A stretch of DNA of 64,000 bases. It comes from Zygaena filipendulae. Taxonomy: Eukaryota > Arthropoda > Insecta > Lepidoptera > Zygaenidae. The stretch is from positions 9,064,501 through 9,128,500 of the forward strand of contig OU015655.1 in NCBI GenBank assembly GCA_907165275.2, read 5' to 3'. This document shows positions 12,132 through 23,900 of this stretch, in pieces; position 1 is the stretch's first letter; every line of letters begins with the position of its first letter. Below the pieces are notes generated by a model. It saw only the letters and a list, made by a program, of their open reading frames with translations. It did no database searches and was not told the origin of the DNA. The position numbers and the translations under genes are program-made.

Positions 12132-12697
12132 CCCATCAAAAACAAACTTGTAAAAAATCCAAGTCTCGCAACTCAGTTCTTCTACATTAAAAAGTTGTGA
12201 GATCAATGTAATACCAAGTCGGTTAATTTATTCAGTGCCTACTTAAGGGTCCTTCTGTCTAAAGTTATCATGTTATAAGCTAATCTAATAACATTTTATA
12301 GTGACCATATCAAATTTAAAAATCTTTTATGTTTTAAATAGATTGATTGGCTTGGCGATCACATGAAAACACAATGTATCTCACAAGTAATACATATTAT
12401 AATTAAATTAGATTGTTTAGAACCATAATTATGTATTACATGTGAGATATATTGTGTTTTCACGTGATCGCCAAGCCAATCAATCTATCTAAAACATAAA
12501 AGATTTTTAAATTTGATATGGTCACTATAAAATGTTATTAGATTAGCTTATAACATGATAACTTTAGACAGAAGGACCCTTAAGTAGGCACTGAATAAAT
12601 TAACCGACTTGGTATTACATTGATCTCACAACTTTTTAATGTAGAAGAACTGAGTTGCGAGACTTGGATTTTTTACAAGTTTGTTTTTGATGGGATT
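12132..12697. repeat. 566-bp near-perfect inverted repeat
   Basis: Arms at about 12132-12404 and 12427-12697 are nearly identical in inverse orientation around a loop of about 20 bases. The outermost bases are ATCCCATCAAAAACAAAC and its inverse. Reading the same arm twice produces mirrored open frames that are not genes. The left flank ACAAAAAGAAATGA resembles the flank of the inverted repeat at 53344. Confidence 0.9.
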
Positions 12698-12850
12698 AAG
12701 GTTTTTACAACTGAAAAAAATATGATCCATCAGCTGGTTTGACATCAAACTTGACATTGACAAATGACAACAATGAAAATTTGACAATCAGCTGACAGCT
12801 GCTGCCTGCTATTCGGTAGTATTACCTCTCTATTCGGTAGTATTATCTCT

Positions 12851-13132
12851 AAAGGCCGCTCCACATTCACGCGCGAAGCCGCGAAACACCCGCGAACTAT
12901 GATACCACACTTACAGTTCGCGGGTGTTTCGCGGCTTCACGCGCGAATGTGGAGAGCGTTTTAGAGTTCGGGGGTGTTTCGCGGCTTCGCGTGCGAATGT
13001 GGAGAGCGCTTAAAGGCCGCTCCACATTCACGCGCGAAGCCGCGAAACACCCGCGAACCATGATACCACACTAGTTCGCGGGTGTTTCGCGGCTTCGCGC
13101 GCGAACTGCGCGCGAATGTGGAGAGCGCTTAA
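12851..13132. repeat. Cluster of GC-rich palindromes (two full, one half)
   Basis: Full hairpins at 12851-12959 and 13013-13132 have arms CGCTCCACATTCACGCGCGA / GCGAATGTGGAGAGCG and GCGAAACACCCGCGAAC / inverse. A half unit sits between them. CpG density is far above the surroundings. A short-MITE nature is likely but no target duplication is clear. Confidence 0.8.
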
Positions 13133-14021
13133 GTAGTTTGTGCTGCTATTGGCTGATTTGGCAATTGGCTAGTTTAGTTTAGACATATGTCTAGATATGT
13201 CTAGTTAATTTGTTATGTCTAGTTAATTTGTGGCTGATGCTTGTGCCTTGTCTAGTTAATTTGTGGATGCTTGCGAGTTTTCTGGAGATGCTGGAAAATA
13301 TGAATTAATGCTAAATAGTAAATACGGATAAAGTGTCATTAAGTATCGTACTCTTAATTAAATAGAATAATTGTGCAAGGTACAGTTTTAAAATTTCAGC
13401 ACCTATGTATAGCTATTTTCGCTATAGTCTAATTTTTTTGTGATCGGGAAATTGGGTTTATTTCGTTTTTATGAAATTTATTCTAATCAGATTGGGAAGC
13501 TTTTTCAAATCTCATCAAATATTTTCTATGAACTAATGCTTGTAACTTCAAGACACATATTTCATCAATAAGTATCTAATATTTAAATTATTTGGTGAGT
13601 GGCTAACTATTGCACAAAAACAATATTTAAGGTTACTTCCTGCTTTATTTTTTATGAAAATCCATTATGCAATACCTATTACCTGCTGCAGACTTACAAC
13701 ATTTTTAGTCATTTGACCTTGTGCTACCTACATGCACATTATAAGCATACTATTCATGGATGATTGTAGCAATCACTATAAATTAAGAGTTTCTTATATT
13801 AAATCTGCTGACTTCCTACGATTTTTTAATAATTAGTATGTTTTGTAAAATAAGTAATGTACTTAAACAGTGTGTACGTTAGGTAGTGATTTAATATTAT
13901 TTATAGCCTAACTTTTAGTCTAGTTATCTTTATAGGTGCCACTCACACAAATGGTTTTTGAATCATTTCGTAACTTTTTGTACTATTTGACCTAGTCTGT
14001 ATTGCTATGCAGTCGCTATAA

Positions 14022-14277
14022 ACTATTTGACAATATTTTTTTTTTTTTGATAAATTCTATTTAGTCTGTCAGATAATAAAAAAATAATATCTCGGGGCTC
14101 GTAACGTCATACAAATGCAGTTAAAAACTACTTGCTTGTGATGTCACATGACCTTTCTACTCAATATATCTCTGTTATTTTTTTGCTGACGTAAAAAAAA
14201 AAGAAAAACTATGTGTCTTATATTTTTTATAATTCTACAAGACGGACTAAAAATAAAAATTGAGTGAAATAGCCTAT
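14022..14277. mobile_element. TAGTCCGTC-family MITE upstream of COQ8
   Basis: A diverged copy with TAGTCTGTCAG on the left and GACGGACTAAAAA on the right, ending AATAGCCTATAAT. The TGACGTCA sites are decayed (AACGTCATAC, TGATGTCACA). It ends about 100 bases before the COQ8 start codon, so it lies in or near the 5' leader. Confidence 0.65.
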
Positions 14278-14375
14278 AATAAATATATATATATTATATT
14301 TACTTGTAATAATATCTAACAGTATGTAAATAATAATATTTGATGGTAATACTAACTAAACCATTTCAGAATAAT

Positions 14376-17300
14376 ATGTCACACATTAACGACTTAATAG
14401 GGATAGTCAGGGGGCTCCGGTTAGTGGTTGAGGCAGGCATTAAACATCAGCAAGAAAGCTCTAAGATGATATGGAATAACTCAAGTTTCAAACAGATCAT
14501 ACAAAATTGCCCAACTAACTCACTCACAGTTACAAACCAAAACCCTGTCTTTGTAAAAGACATCTTTGAACGCGCTCTGGTTGTTGCTCATGGCTTTAGG
14601 CAATATGCTATTATGCAAATACCTAATTTTAATGCTAATCTAGAAAATACAGAAATGGATCCAGAACTAAAGAAAGAAATTGAAGAACTGAATAAGGAGT
14701 TCAATATGACATTTGAAAGTCTTGAAAAGAGTGAGAAAGTTATACAAACAAGGCCCTCACCGCAGAATGTTGATATTATCCTGCCTTTAGAAAAGCTTGA
14801 GATGCAATCAGAAATGCAGAAGGTGGAAAAAGTAATAGTTGCACAACCATCAACATTTGCTGAGTCAGTTGAGATTGCCAATAATGTGACGGCTGCTGAA
14901 CCAATAAAGTTCACTAACCTCAATAGCAACAGCAGCACTGAAGCACCAAATTTGCCTAAACCTGTTGCTAAGAAGAAGATTAGAGTCTCGGTAGGCCAAA
15001 TACAGGATTACAAAGTTTAATTGATATTTAAATATCACATAAATGAATTGATTCTTGTTTGAGTGTTTACACAACTAAGTTGATAATATTTTTTTTATTA
15101 GCTGAGCGAGAATTCCAAGGCACGTTCAGTGCCGTCTTCCCGCATTGGGCGCATGATATCGTTTGGTTCTCTTGCGGCCGGATTAGGTATCGGCACAGTT
15201 GCCCAGTATGCGCGGAATACATTGCAATCAGTGACAGGACGCACAGAGGACGCCAGCAATATGTTCTTGTCACCAGCTAACGCTGAAAGAATTGTGGATA
15301 CCCTTTGTAAAGTACGAGGTTGGTACTATTAATAACAAGTTATTGACACAAAAAAAGTTTGTAAGGCTCGATATATTACACACAACATGAATTTTCGTAT
15401 GGTGGGTACTCAAACATACAAATAGTCTAGACATCATGGAATGTTATTAAATTAATAAGCAGTTGCACTGCGTAATAAATGAAGGTGTTTTAATTGAAAA
15501 TTAATAAATAAGAGATTCACAATAGTATGTTATACATATTACATAGGTACTTACTCAATTCTATTCAACAGATAGCCAGATAGATTGGAGGAGAAAGGTT
15601 ATTTTACGTTAATATTTACAAGGTTAAAATCTGATATAAATGATAAAATATTGTATATTCAATTGTAATATTCAAGCACATGAATATAGATATTTTTTTT
15701 TTATTTATTTATAATTCAGGCAGGCAGTTAATGCATTGTTTCCATATCAGTCTGGATAGGTATTTCAAAATTGTGGACAGTCGTGATTTTTTGTACAGTT
15801 ATAGTTGGAAGGCTGAGAAGTAAAAAGTAGGTACCTACTATGGGATGTAGAGCCTAACTTTACATGGATGAAACTTGCGGAAACAGCTAGTTGCATATTA
15901 TGTTAATGTTTTCGTCTTATTAGGTGCAGCATTGAAGTTAGGACAATTGCTGAGTATACAAGATGAAACTGTAATATCGCCCGAGCTGCAGCGTATCTTC
16001 GAGCGTGTGCGGCAGTCGGCGGACTTCATGCCGGGCTGGCAAGTGGACAAGGTTATGGTTGCGCAACTCGGCCCTGACTGGCGGAGTCGGCTGCAGCATT
16101 TCGAAGAGAAACCCTTCGCTGCTGCTTCCATTGGTAATTGGTTGTTTGACTTGACTACACATTAACTACACACTTTAAGCTTAAAGTGAAACGGGAGTAG
16201 GTAAAGCAGCTCTTGCTCGTTTCAATACTACGAGTAAATCTTTTCCGCCAATGTCAAGGGGAAAGGGTTTGAGGTACACGTGCAATGTGCATTATAGATC
16301 TTTATACGATAAAAACATCTAAAAAGCAATGAGTAATTTAAATTTTACCCATTGATATTATAAGTAGGTATTAATTTACCTATATTTTCTGCACATCATT
16401 ATTTATACGAACATGAGAATGTACCTAATCATTAACATTTTTCTTTTTGTCTCTATTAAAGCGAAGTCTCTTCATGTATCTTATGTAAAACTTATTCACC
16501 ATACTATTTTAAACTAAAAAAATCGTAGGTCAGGTCCATTTAGCAACGCTACATAATGGACAAGAGGTGGCGATGAAAATCCAATATCCTGGAGTCGCGA
16601 AGGGCATTGACAGTGATATTGACAACTTAGTTGGTGTACTCAAGGTTTGTAGACTTCCAAGAGTGAGTAAGAAGCTTCACTTCTGTGGGGTGTCTCACGA
16701 CTCCTCATTAATTAATAAAATTTGTAGTACCTATTACTTCATATTATATCCTTCACATTTGAATCAATGTCTTGATTTTTTTTTGTATTCGAAATGTTGT
16801 CACGTGTGTGTGGAAAATCAAAATTCTAATTAGTCCGTCAGTTACAAAATAAAAAAAACAATAGACACGTATTTTTTGCTTTTTCAAATTAATTATAATA
16901 TACAGAGATGAAGCGCAATAATGTTTACGGTGAGGGGGTCGTGACGTCACTAACTGCTAAAACCGCCATACAAACTGTCCGAATAGTGACGTCACGCGAA
17001 ATTTCAACTTTTTGATTACGTAAAAAAAAAAATACGTGTCCGATATTTTTTATTAATCTACAAGACGGGCTAAAAAAAAATTAGTCAACATGCCCATTGT
17101 TTTTATACCTACATAGAGAGAAAATTTTGGTTGTAGTTTGTGTAAAAGAATCAATATATTTTTATTTCGTGTTGATATTTTGCTCCAACAATAGTGCTGT
17201 GCTGTGGGTGGACGGAAAAAAATACAGAATTGTCACCCATTGTTATATGTTTTTAGGTATGGAACATGTTTCCTAAAGGGATGTTCATTGACAACATTGT

Positions 17301-20300
17301 GACAGTGGCAAAGAAGGAGCTCTCGTGGGAAGTGGACTATTTGCGCGAGGCGGCGTGCACTAAGAAGTTCAAGACACTGCTGGAGCCATACCCTGAGTAT
17401 TTTGTGCCTGATGTAATTGGTAATTAGTTACATTTATTGCAGCTTGAGTTTTGACCCTATATCTTCATAACCTCTCACAAATGTAGTTATTCTAAATGAC
17501 AGAGGATGGGTTGATGCGTTTGTGTTTCCAAAATAGTTAATACGCGGAATTTTCCGAAATGAACGCGGGTGAAATCGTGGAGAACAGCGTATTGTATCTA
17601 TACACAGCAGTGCAGCGTAGTGACGACCCGAGCGACCCCCCAGCGAGTTCCGGGTTCGATTCCCGTTACGTTGGGGGTGCACTTTATGTGATAAACACAG
17701 CTATGGTTCCATTTTCCAGTGTGGATGTGTTTATGGCTCTAGTATAATATATATATGTAATTCTATAGAGTATATACCAGTTTGCTTGATTTCCACGACA
17801 CAAGCTATATAATAGTGTATATATGTATCCGCCTATATATTTAGTATATTATATATGTATCTGCTTTTATTTAATTTATTTAATATGTTCGTGGCAATAT
17901 TATTTATAGTGTTAGTTTTATATATTTTTTTCCTGTTCTGTAACCTGCCACTAAACTATCACCTAGCCTAAAGGTTGACTGGTAGAGAATGCCTTAGGTA
18001 TTAAGTCCGCCTTTTGTACGATAAAGTGCAATAAAGTTCTTTAAATAAATAAATAAATAATAGCTTACTATGGCATCTGTGTGTTGTGAAATGAATTATT
18101 ATTATGATTATATTATACATATAATGTCCGACAGACGACTTGTGCGCCAGCGAAGTGATCACGACGGAGCTGATAGACGGCGTGCCGCTCGATAAGCTGT
18201 TCGACGCGCCGTACGAGACGCGCCACGACATCGCCTACAAGATCATGCTGCTGTGTCTGCGCGAGATGTTCGTGCTCCGCTGCATGCAGACGGACCCCAA
18301 CTGGGCGAACTTCTTCTACAACCCCAACACTGGACAGGTACATAATGATGTCGGGTGGAACACGTGAAGAGACCTATGCACGAGCGTTTCATACGGAGTT
18401 TTTCTATATACATTTAGGAAAAAAAAATACTAACTAATACGTAATACTAATTGATAATACGTATATTGTATAATATAAATGCGAATGTAATAGTAGATTA
18501 TACACCAAGGGGATAAAGCACTGTTTTATGTCACGGGCGCTACATTGAATCCTGAACATAACGAAGGACTCCAAATTTAACTCCCGAGCGCAGCGAGGGT
18601 GTTATAAGTTAATTCCCGACCAAAGGGAGGGAATTAAGATTGAGTCCTGAGTGCAGTGAGGGATTCAAGCGCCCAAGAAAAAAACAGTTTTATCCCTGTG
18701 GTGTATACTCTACTTTTCTCACATAATGCGAGACAATAAAAAACCAGGCTTAGTAGATCCTATATAGCCACTTCTTTCAGCTGGCGTGGCCTACTCGATT
18801 TGACAAACAAATGAAGTTCGTCTCACTGCGAATCTAGTGGGCCACGGCTTCGGTCTTCGAAAATCGAGTTGGCCGCGCCCGCTGAGAACACATTCTGTTT
18901 AGCGAAATGAGACGTTATGGACATAGCAATAAGAATTATGAAAGTGAAAATCACATTATTGACCAGCGGGTTATAATGAAATTCAATAGAACATTATAAC
19001 CCGGCTAAAGCCAAGAGATATAATGTCTTGCTTTCGGTAAGGTTTACATGACATATAATTCGGCATTGTCGAGCATGTGGTGTGAAAAGTTATTTATTTA
19101 TTTATTCAAAAGAACGACCAACAAAGCATACACCGTAACATTGGTAGTGGTAAAATTTGTTTGTTTGTTACGCTTTCACGCCTTAACTACTCAACAGATC
19201 ATCATAAATTTTTGCATACACGTGTTGTCTGTCAGAGGCACAGAATGTCCTTACTTAGGGTACCTTACAGAATTGTTTGATGAAATCTACACCAACGCGA
19301 CTGAAGTTAGCGGGAAAAAGCTATTAAAAAAAAACAAAAACAAAGTCTGCAATAATCCACGGTTTCTTGTCAATTGGCTTGTTTTAGGGGTATGAAAATA
19401 AAAAAATTATTTTGTCCGTCAATTAGATATTGAAAAAATAATAGACACGTATATTATGGTTTTTCAAACTAATAAAAAAATTCTGAAATAAAGCGTATCG
19501 AAAGTTTAGGGAGTCCCCGTTCGTGACCTCATAACGTCCTATATACTTTTCAGGTGATCCTATTAGACTTTGGGGCTACACGCGAGTACTCGAAAGAGTT
19601 CATGGATCAGTACATAGAGATCATAAACGCCGCCTCCCAGGGCGACCGGGAGGGAATCCTGCGCATGTCGCGCGACATGAAATTCCTGACCGGCTACGAA
19701 TCTAAGGTTAGATATTTCTATCTCTATAGACTGCTCTTAGATACCTGTTCTTTTATTTGCCGTTCCACCAACACCTACAACGCTGAATTTGTGAATTTGT
19801 AGACCTTGATCTATTTAATTTAACTTTAAATAAATTAAAACTAGAATTAAAAAGAAAAATTGTAAACTGTAACCGTAATAGATTTTTTCCTACCCTCGCT
19901 ACTGTAGGTATTTAAAATATCACTTTCTTGTCAGTAATTTTGTATTGTGTCGAGTCTTGCCATGTTTGATTGCTCAAAGTACTGTAATTTCCATATTTAC
20001 CCATTTAAGTGACACTGCTTGGTTAATTGTAAATGCAAACTTTTGTTTTGGATATCTATTACAATGTATAAATCCGTTTGTTGTCATAAATTAATGAAAA
20101 AAAAAAAACCTGTTACTAAACGGAAAAAGTTGTATCCAGAAAGAAATTATTTTTTCTCCGACCAAAACCTAAGTACTTCAAAAATAAACAATAAATCCTT
20201 TCCAGTACAATTTTTTGATTGGCATAAAAAAATACGAAAAATAATGGTCAGCGGAAAAAAAGCAGAATAAAATTGACATCCATCTCTGCTTTTGGCGGGA

Positions 20301-20631
20301 GACAAATCACCATTTTTTTTTTAATTCGTGTTGTAATCTTTAGCTAATGGAAGACACGCACGTGGACACGGTGATGATAATGGGCGAGATGTTCACGAGC
20401 GAGGTGCCCGGCGAGTTCGACTTCGGCACGCAGCGGACCACGCGGCGCATACAGGCGCTGGTGCCGACGTTGCTCAACCACCGGCTGTGTCCGCCCCCCG
20501 AGGAGATATATTCGCTGCACAGGAAACTGTCCGGGGTGTTCCTGCTGTGCTCCAAAATGAAGATCAAGATGAACTGTAGGGATATGTTCCGAGATATTTA
20601 CGAACAGTACAAAAGTAACAGCTTTAGGTAA
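14376..20631 (+). CDS. Coq8: COQ8 (ADCK3/ADCK4) atypical kinase/ATPase of coenzyme Q biosynthesis, eight exons
   Basis: Coding exons are 14376-14990, 15102-15318, 15924-16133, 16529-16644, 17257-17419, 18135-18337, 19554-19706 and 20344-20631, giving 1965 nt (654 aa). The start [21 protein letters not shown] follows a splice acceptor (14370) and resembles the family N-terminus; an in-frame ATG 12 codons upstream lies before that acceptor. Residues 1-205 are poorly conserved. The UbiB kinase-like domain follows: KLGQ at 282-285 (the KxGQ motif that caps the active site), alanine-rich loop AAASIGQ at 343-349 in place of a Gly-rich loop, [10 protein letters not shown] with catalytic Lys364, [10 protein letters not shown] with Asp494 and Asn499, and LLDFGATR at 511-518. 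Known role: matrix-facing inner-membrane ATPase/kinase supporting the CoQ synthesis complex. All signature residues are intact, so it should be functional. MITE copies lie in introns 4 and 6 and a SINE in intron 5. Confidence 0.95.
16812..17099. mobile_element. TAGTCCGTC-family MITE in COQ8 intron 4
   Basis: Inverted blocks TTAGTCCGTCAGTTA and GACGGGCTAAAA surround GACACGTATTTTTTGC and its inverse. The right end reads CAACATGCCCATT. The core holds two intact TGACGTCAC palindromes about 50 bases apart. Confidence 0.75.
17590..18059 (+). mobile_element. tRNA-derived SINE in COQ8 intron 5
   Basis: A B-box-like GGGTTCGATTCCCG (17650-17663) marks a tRNA-derived head. The body follows to GGTTGACTGGTAGAGAATGCC, a common lepidopteran SINE 3' part, then a TAAATAAATAAATAA tail ending near 18059. 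The A box is degraded. Length about 470 bp. Confidence 0.75.
18493..18713. mobile_element. MITE with TACACCA ends in COQ8 intron 6
   Basis: Terminal repeats AGTAGATTATACACCA.GGGATAAA and inverse TTTATCCCTGTGGTGTATACTCTACT, about 220 bp. Inside are ACTCCCGAGCGCAGCGAGGG-like motifs in direct and inverse form. Confidence 0.7.
19405..19553. mobile_element. Half copy of the TAGTCCGTC MITE abutting COQ8 exon 7
   Basis: Only the left half of the family pattern is present: TTGTCCGTCAATTAGA, AGACACGTATATTATG, AAGTTTAGGG and CGTGACCTCA. It stops at the splice acceptor (CTTTTCAG, 19546-19553), right before exon 7. The inverted right half is missing. Confidence 0.6.
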
Positions 20632-20826
20632 TTTAGATTTACGTGTAGAGTCGTTGCTGCGTAGGACCTCGACGCCGGACGAGTTACAATGAGTTGAGGC
20701 AATATTATTGTACAGGGTGTGACTAGATGCCCGGTAATGGAGTGTCTCCAGTCGCGTCGGTCTCTCGTACCGCATATTATATTATACAATAATATTATAT
20801 GTACATAATATACAGCGTGTAAGGTT

Positions 20827-20832
20827 AATAAA
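20827..20832 (+). terminator. Poly(A) signal of COQ8
   Basis: AATAAA about 195 bases after the COQ8 stop codon, in AT-rich sequence. It is a likely 3' end of the transcript. Confidence 0.6.
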
Positions 20833-20873
20833 CAAAGGATTTATTCTAACTCTCGATAACTCATGCTGACGTG

Positions 20874-20945
20874 TCATCATCATCATCATATCGGCCTAAA
20901 GATGTCCACTGCTGGATCCATGCCTGCTGTATGCGGTGTTTGAGA
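20874..20945 (+). repeat. CATCATCATCAT repeat fragment
   Basis: (CAT)n followed by CGGCCTAAAGATGTCCACTGCTGGA, a recurring lepidopteran repeat end. Truncated, just downstream of COQ8. Confidence 0.5.
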
Positions 20946-23900
20946 CAAAAAGATGTTTCGTAGCTAGCGAACGCTGCACAGGCGAGCTGGATTTGACAGT
21001 CGATCACTTGGACTTACACAGTTAATACTTTTCTTTCACCATTAGAATGCTACATTATCCCTGAGTAACATAGGCTATATTGTTATCCGGAATTCCCGCG
21101 GGAACTATTAAATTACCGCGGACAAAACCGCGGGAACAGCTAGTGATTTATAAATTGTAGTTTATTTCGCACAAATGGCGGTTAAATACATAATATAGCA
21201 CATTATTTTAGCATGTATTTTTTCTGCTACATCTGCTATATCATACTAGCTGTTCCTCGCTATTTTACGCGCATAAAATTGAGAATTCTAGAGGTATTTC
21301 GTATTTTTTTAATTTTTTTTATATGATATCCATTGGCGCTACCGTCTTGCAGGAGATGCAAATAATTTTGTAACACTTGTGTATATAATTGTCACTTCTC
21401 CTAGCGTGACTCATTTGTTTGACAGCTGTTCATAAATCTTAAACTCTACCTATGAGTGATTGCGTCCATGATTGTGTACAAAATAATAATATCTATAGCT
21501 ATATTGTTTTATTTTATGAATAGGTAGTTGGATGAATTCTAATAGGCCAGTATTGTTTTGATTTAATTTGTCATGTGGATTGTGGAAGTAAAAAAAATCC
21601 TAGACGTAAAAGAAAAATATACTGTGTCTTATGTATTCGTATTTACTTTTTGCTGTAAATCAATTGCCTCTTTGGAAATTTGCTTATCATAGTGAGAATT
21701 TTTTTCTTGAAACCTTGTTAAAATCTATAGTTTTATGCAAATTATTAAGACGCGAATATAGTAATAAACGCTTAAGTTAATTATTAATTAAGATAGTTAT
21801 CTTTACCTATATGAAGTTATTAACCTACCTCTACATGGGTCTTTTAAGTCCTTAACTTCAATTACATTCTTGAAAAATAGTACTTAATAACAAATCTTAC
21901 TAAATCAGATTTTATAAGATAAATGCAATAAGATTTATATTTTTTTTAGACTAACGATTAAGAATTAAAGTTATTTCTAATTAATTTACTTCTTTATTAT
22001 TTTTACCGCCTCTAGGTTTTGTTGACTGCAAAACAGCTTCGACAAGTTCTACAAAAAAACATTAAACACATATGTAAATATAATCTCACTTTTATTAAAT
22101 CGACGAGAAGACAGCTCAGACAAATTTTATTAGTTTAACTTGATAAGTCTGGGTCCTTGTGTTTTCAAAAATCAGATAAACGTTGTAAATACATAACTAA
22201 ATATATTTCAGCCGATGCTAGGCTTACAAAGAGGTAAATATGACAAACATAAAGATTTAGTAAACAACATCGTCATTGTCAAACTCGTATATTTGTTCCT
22301 TTTTTGTATATAATGTGGGATTTTTTTGGATAGGTACACAGTTACACCATAGGCCCTAAGATAAGTAGTCTTAGCACAAAGTTGATATCTAAAGAAAGCC
22401 ACTTAAACTTTATGACGAGTGAATTCATAATAAATTTTAGTAGTTCCATATCACAAACAACAATACATAAAATATAGTCTATAATATTATCTATACATAT
22501 AGGTATGTACTAACAGTCAATGGTTTCTGTGCATAATTTTATTGCAGCTGAAATATAATACTGGTTGTTACTATCACCAACAAATATTATCCACTGTGAA
22601 AATTAAAATGCTCGCGCCTGTAATAATTAAATTATTACCTACCTAAATCGTATTTAGGTACGAGGTAACCACAAGTAGGTTTGACGCAACTATCAAATAC
22701 CTACTACTAAGAAATAATAGTAACTTTCAAATAAATAAACTAGTAAATTCAATCTATTTTACTCATAAGTACTCAATATTTATACCTGATTTGGACCAAA
22801 AAAAAAATGCGTGTCGTGGAACAGTCGTTTGGAACGAAGTTCTTTTCGCAGTAGATACCTATATTATTATTGATTAACAAATATAACAGTAAAAAATATA
22901 AGCTATCGATTTGATCGCGTGATTACATAGATATCACGAAAACAAGAAGTTTGAGTATCAACATAATGGGTCTGCACCTCGTAGTGTCCGAGATACCGAT
23001 AAGTAAAATTTGACCACGTGATGTGATCACATAGACATCACGAAAACAAGTAGTTAACGTACCACATGATGAGTCTGCGCTTGCTAGTTTCCGAGAAATA
23101 TAACTTTATTCGAACTTACACTCTTCGAAATTACACTTTTTTCGCCAAGCCCGTGCGATAAAGTACTTCGCTCCTAAAATATTACTGTACTTCATCGTAT
23201 TAGGTAATGATTAAAAGATTAGACACTTAGATGTTTGAATTAATAGATGTTTGTGACTGAATCATTCATTAACTTATGAAAGGATTGTGATTTTAATTCG
23301 GTCCACAGAATATATTGTACTGGGTTAACACATAAGAGTTCCCGATGGAGCAACTATAGTTTATGAATGATAGTAACAACAAAATATAGTAATTGATTTT
23401 ATTAAATCTAGATTCATAATACCGGTGCTCGTCCCACCCTTATTTATTGCCATGATTACAGATTGCAATGCATAGATAGAAAAAAAAAAACTTGAAAAAC
23501 TCTGAAAGTGATTCCTTCACTACGCGTTGTAGACAGTCGTAGTAATTTGGGTGCTACGCATGCTACGAGCGTTACGAGGAGACATCATTATTCATATCTA
23601 GGTATTATTTAATTTTGTTTACAACTTCCTAAAGAATACTAAATTCATGCTATTTTCACTATTTGTGTAATATTAGGAAATACTTTATTTGCATTTATGT
23701 ACGAACTGCTGAACAAATTTCTGGTTTTTTAATTGAACATGTGAAAATTTATTTCCTTGTATATTATAATATGTATAGGTACGTGTTGATTTGCGGATGA
23801 GCGGTCTTAAAAAAGTACATAGTAGGTATACTTATTTTAGTTCTTAAGTAATCAATGGATCTTAATCATTTACTTAGATGACACTGTACCAAATATATTT

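Noticed and set aside
12006..12206. 66-codon minus-strand open frame that reappears on the other strand near 12600
   Set aside because: It is created by the long inverted repeat, which reads the same from both arms. No protein similarity.
14588..14938. 116-codon minus-strand open frame
   Set aside because: It lies exactly antisense to COQ8 exon 1, whose sense translation is supported by the gene structure.
17640..17670. tRNA gene suggested by the GGGTTCGATTCC box
   Set aside because: No matching A box or acceptor stem is found at the right distance. The sequence continues into a SINE body and tail.
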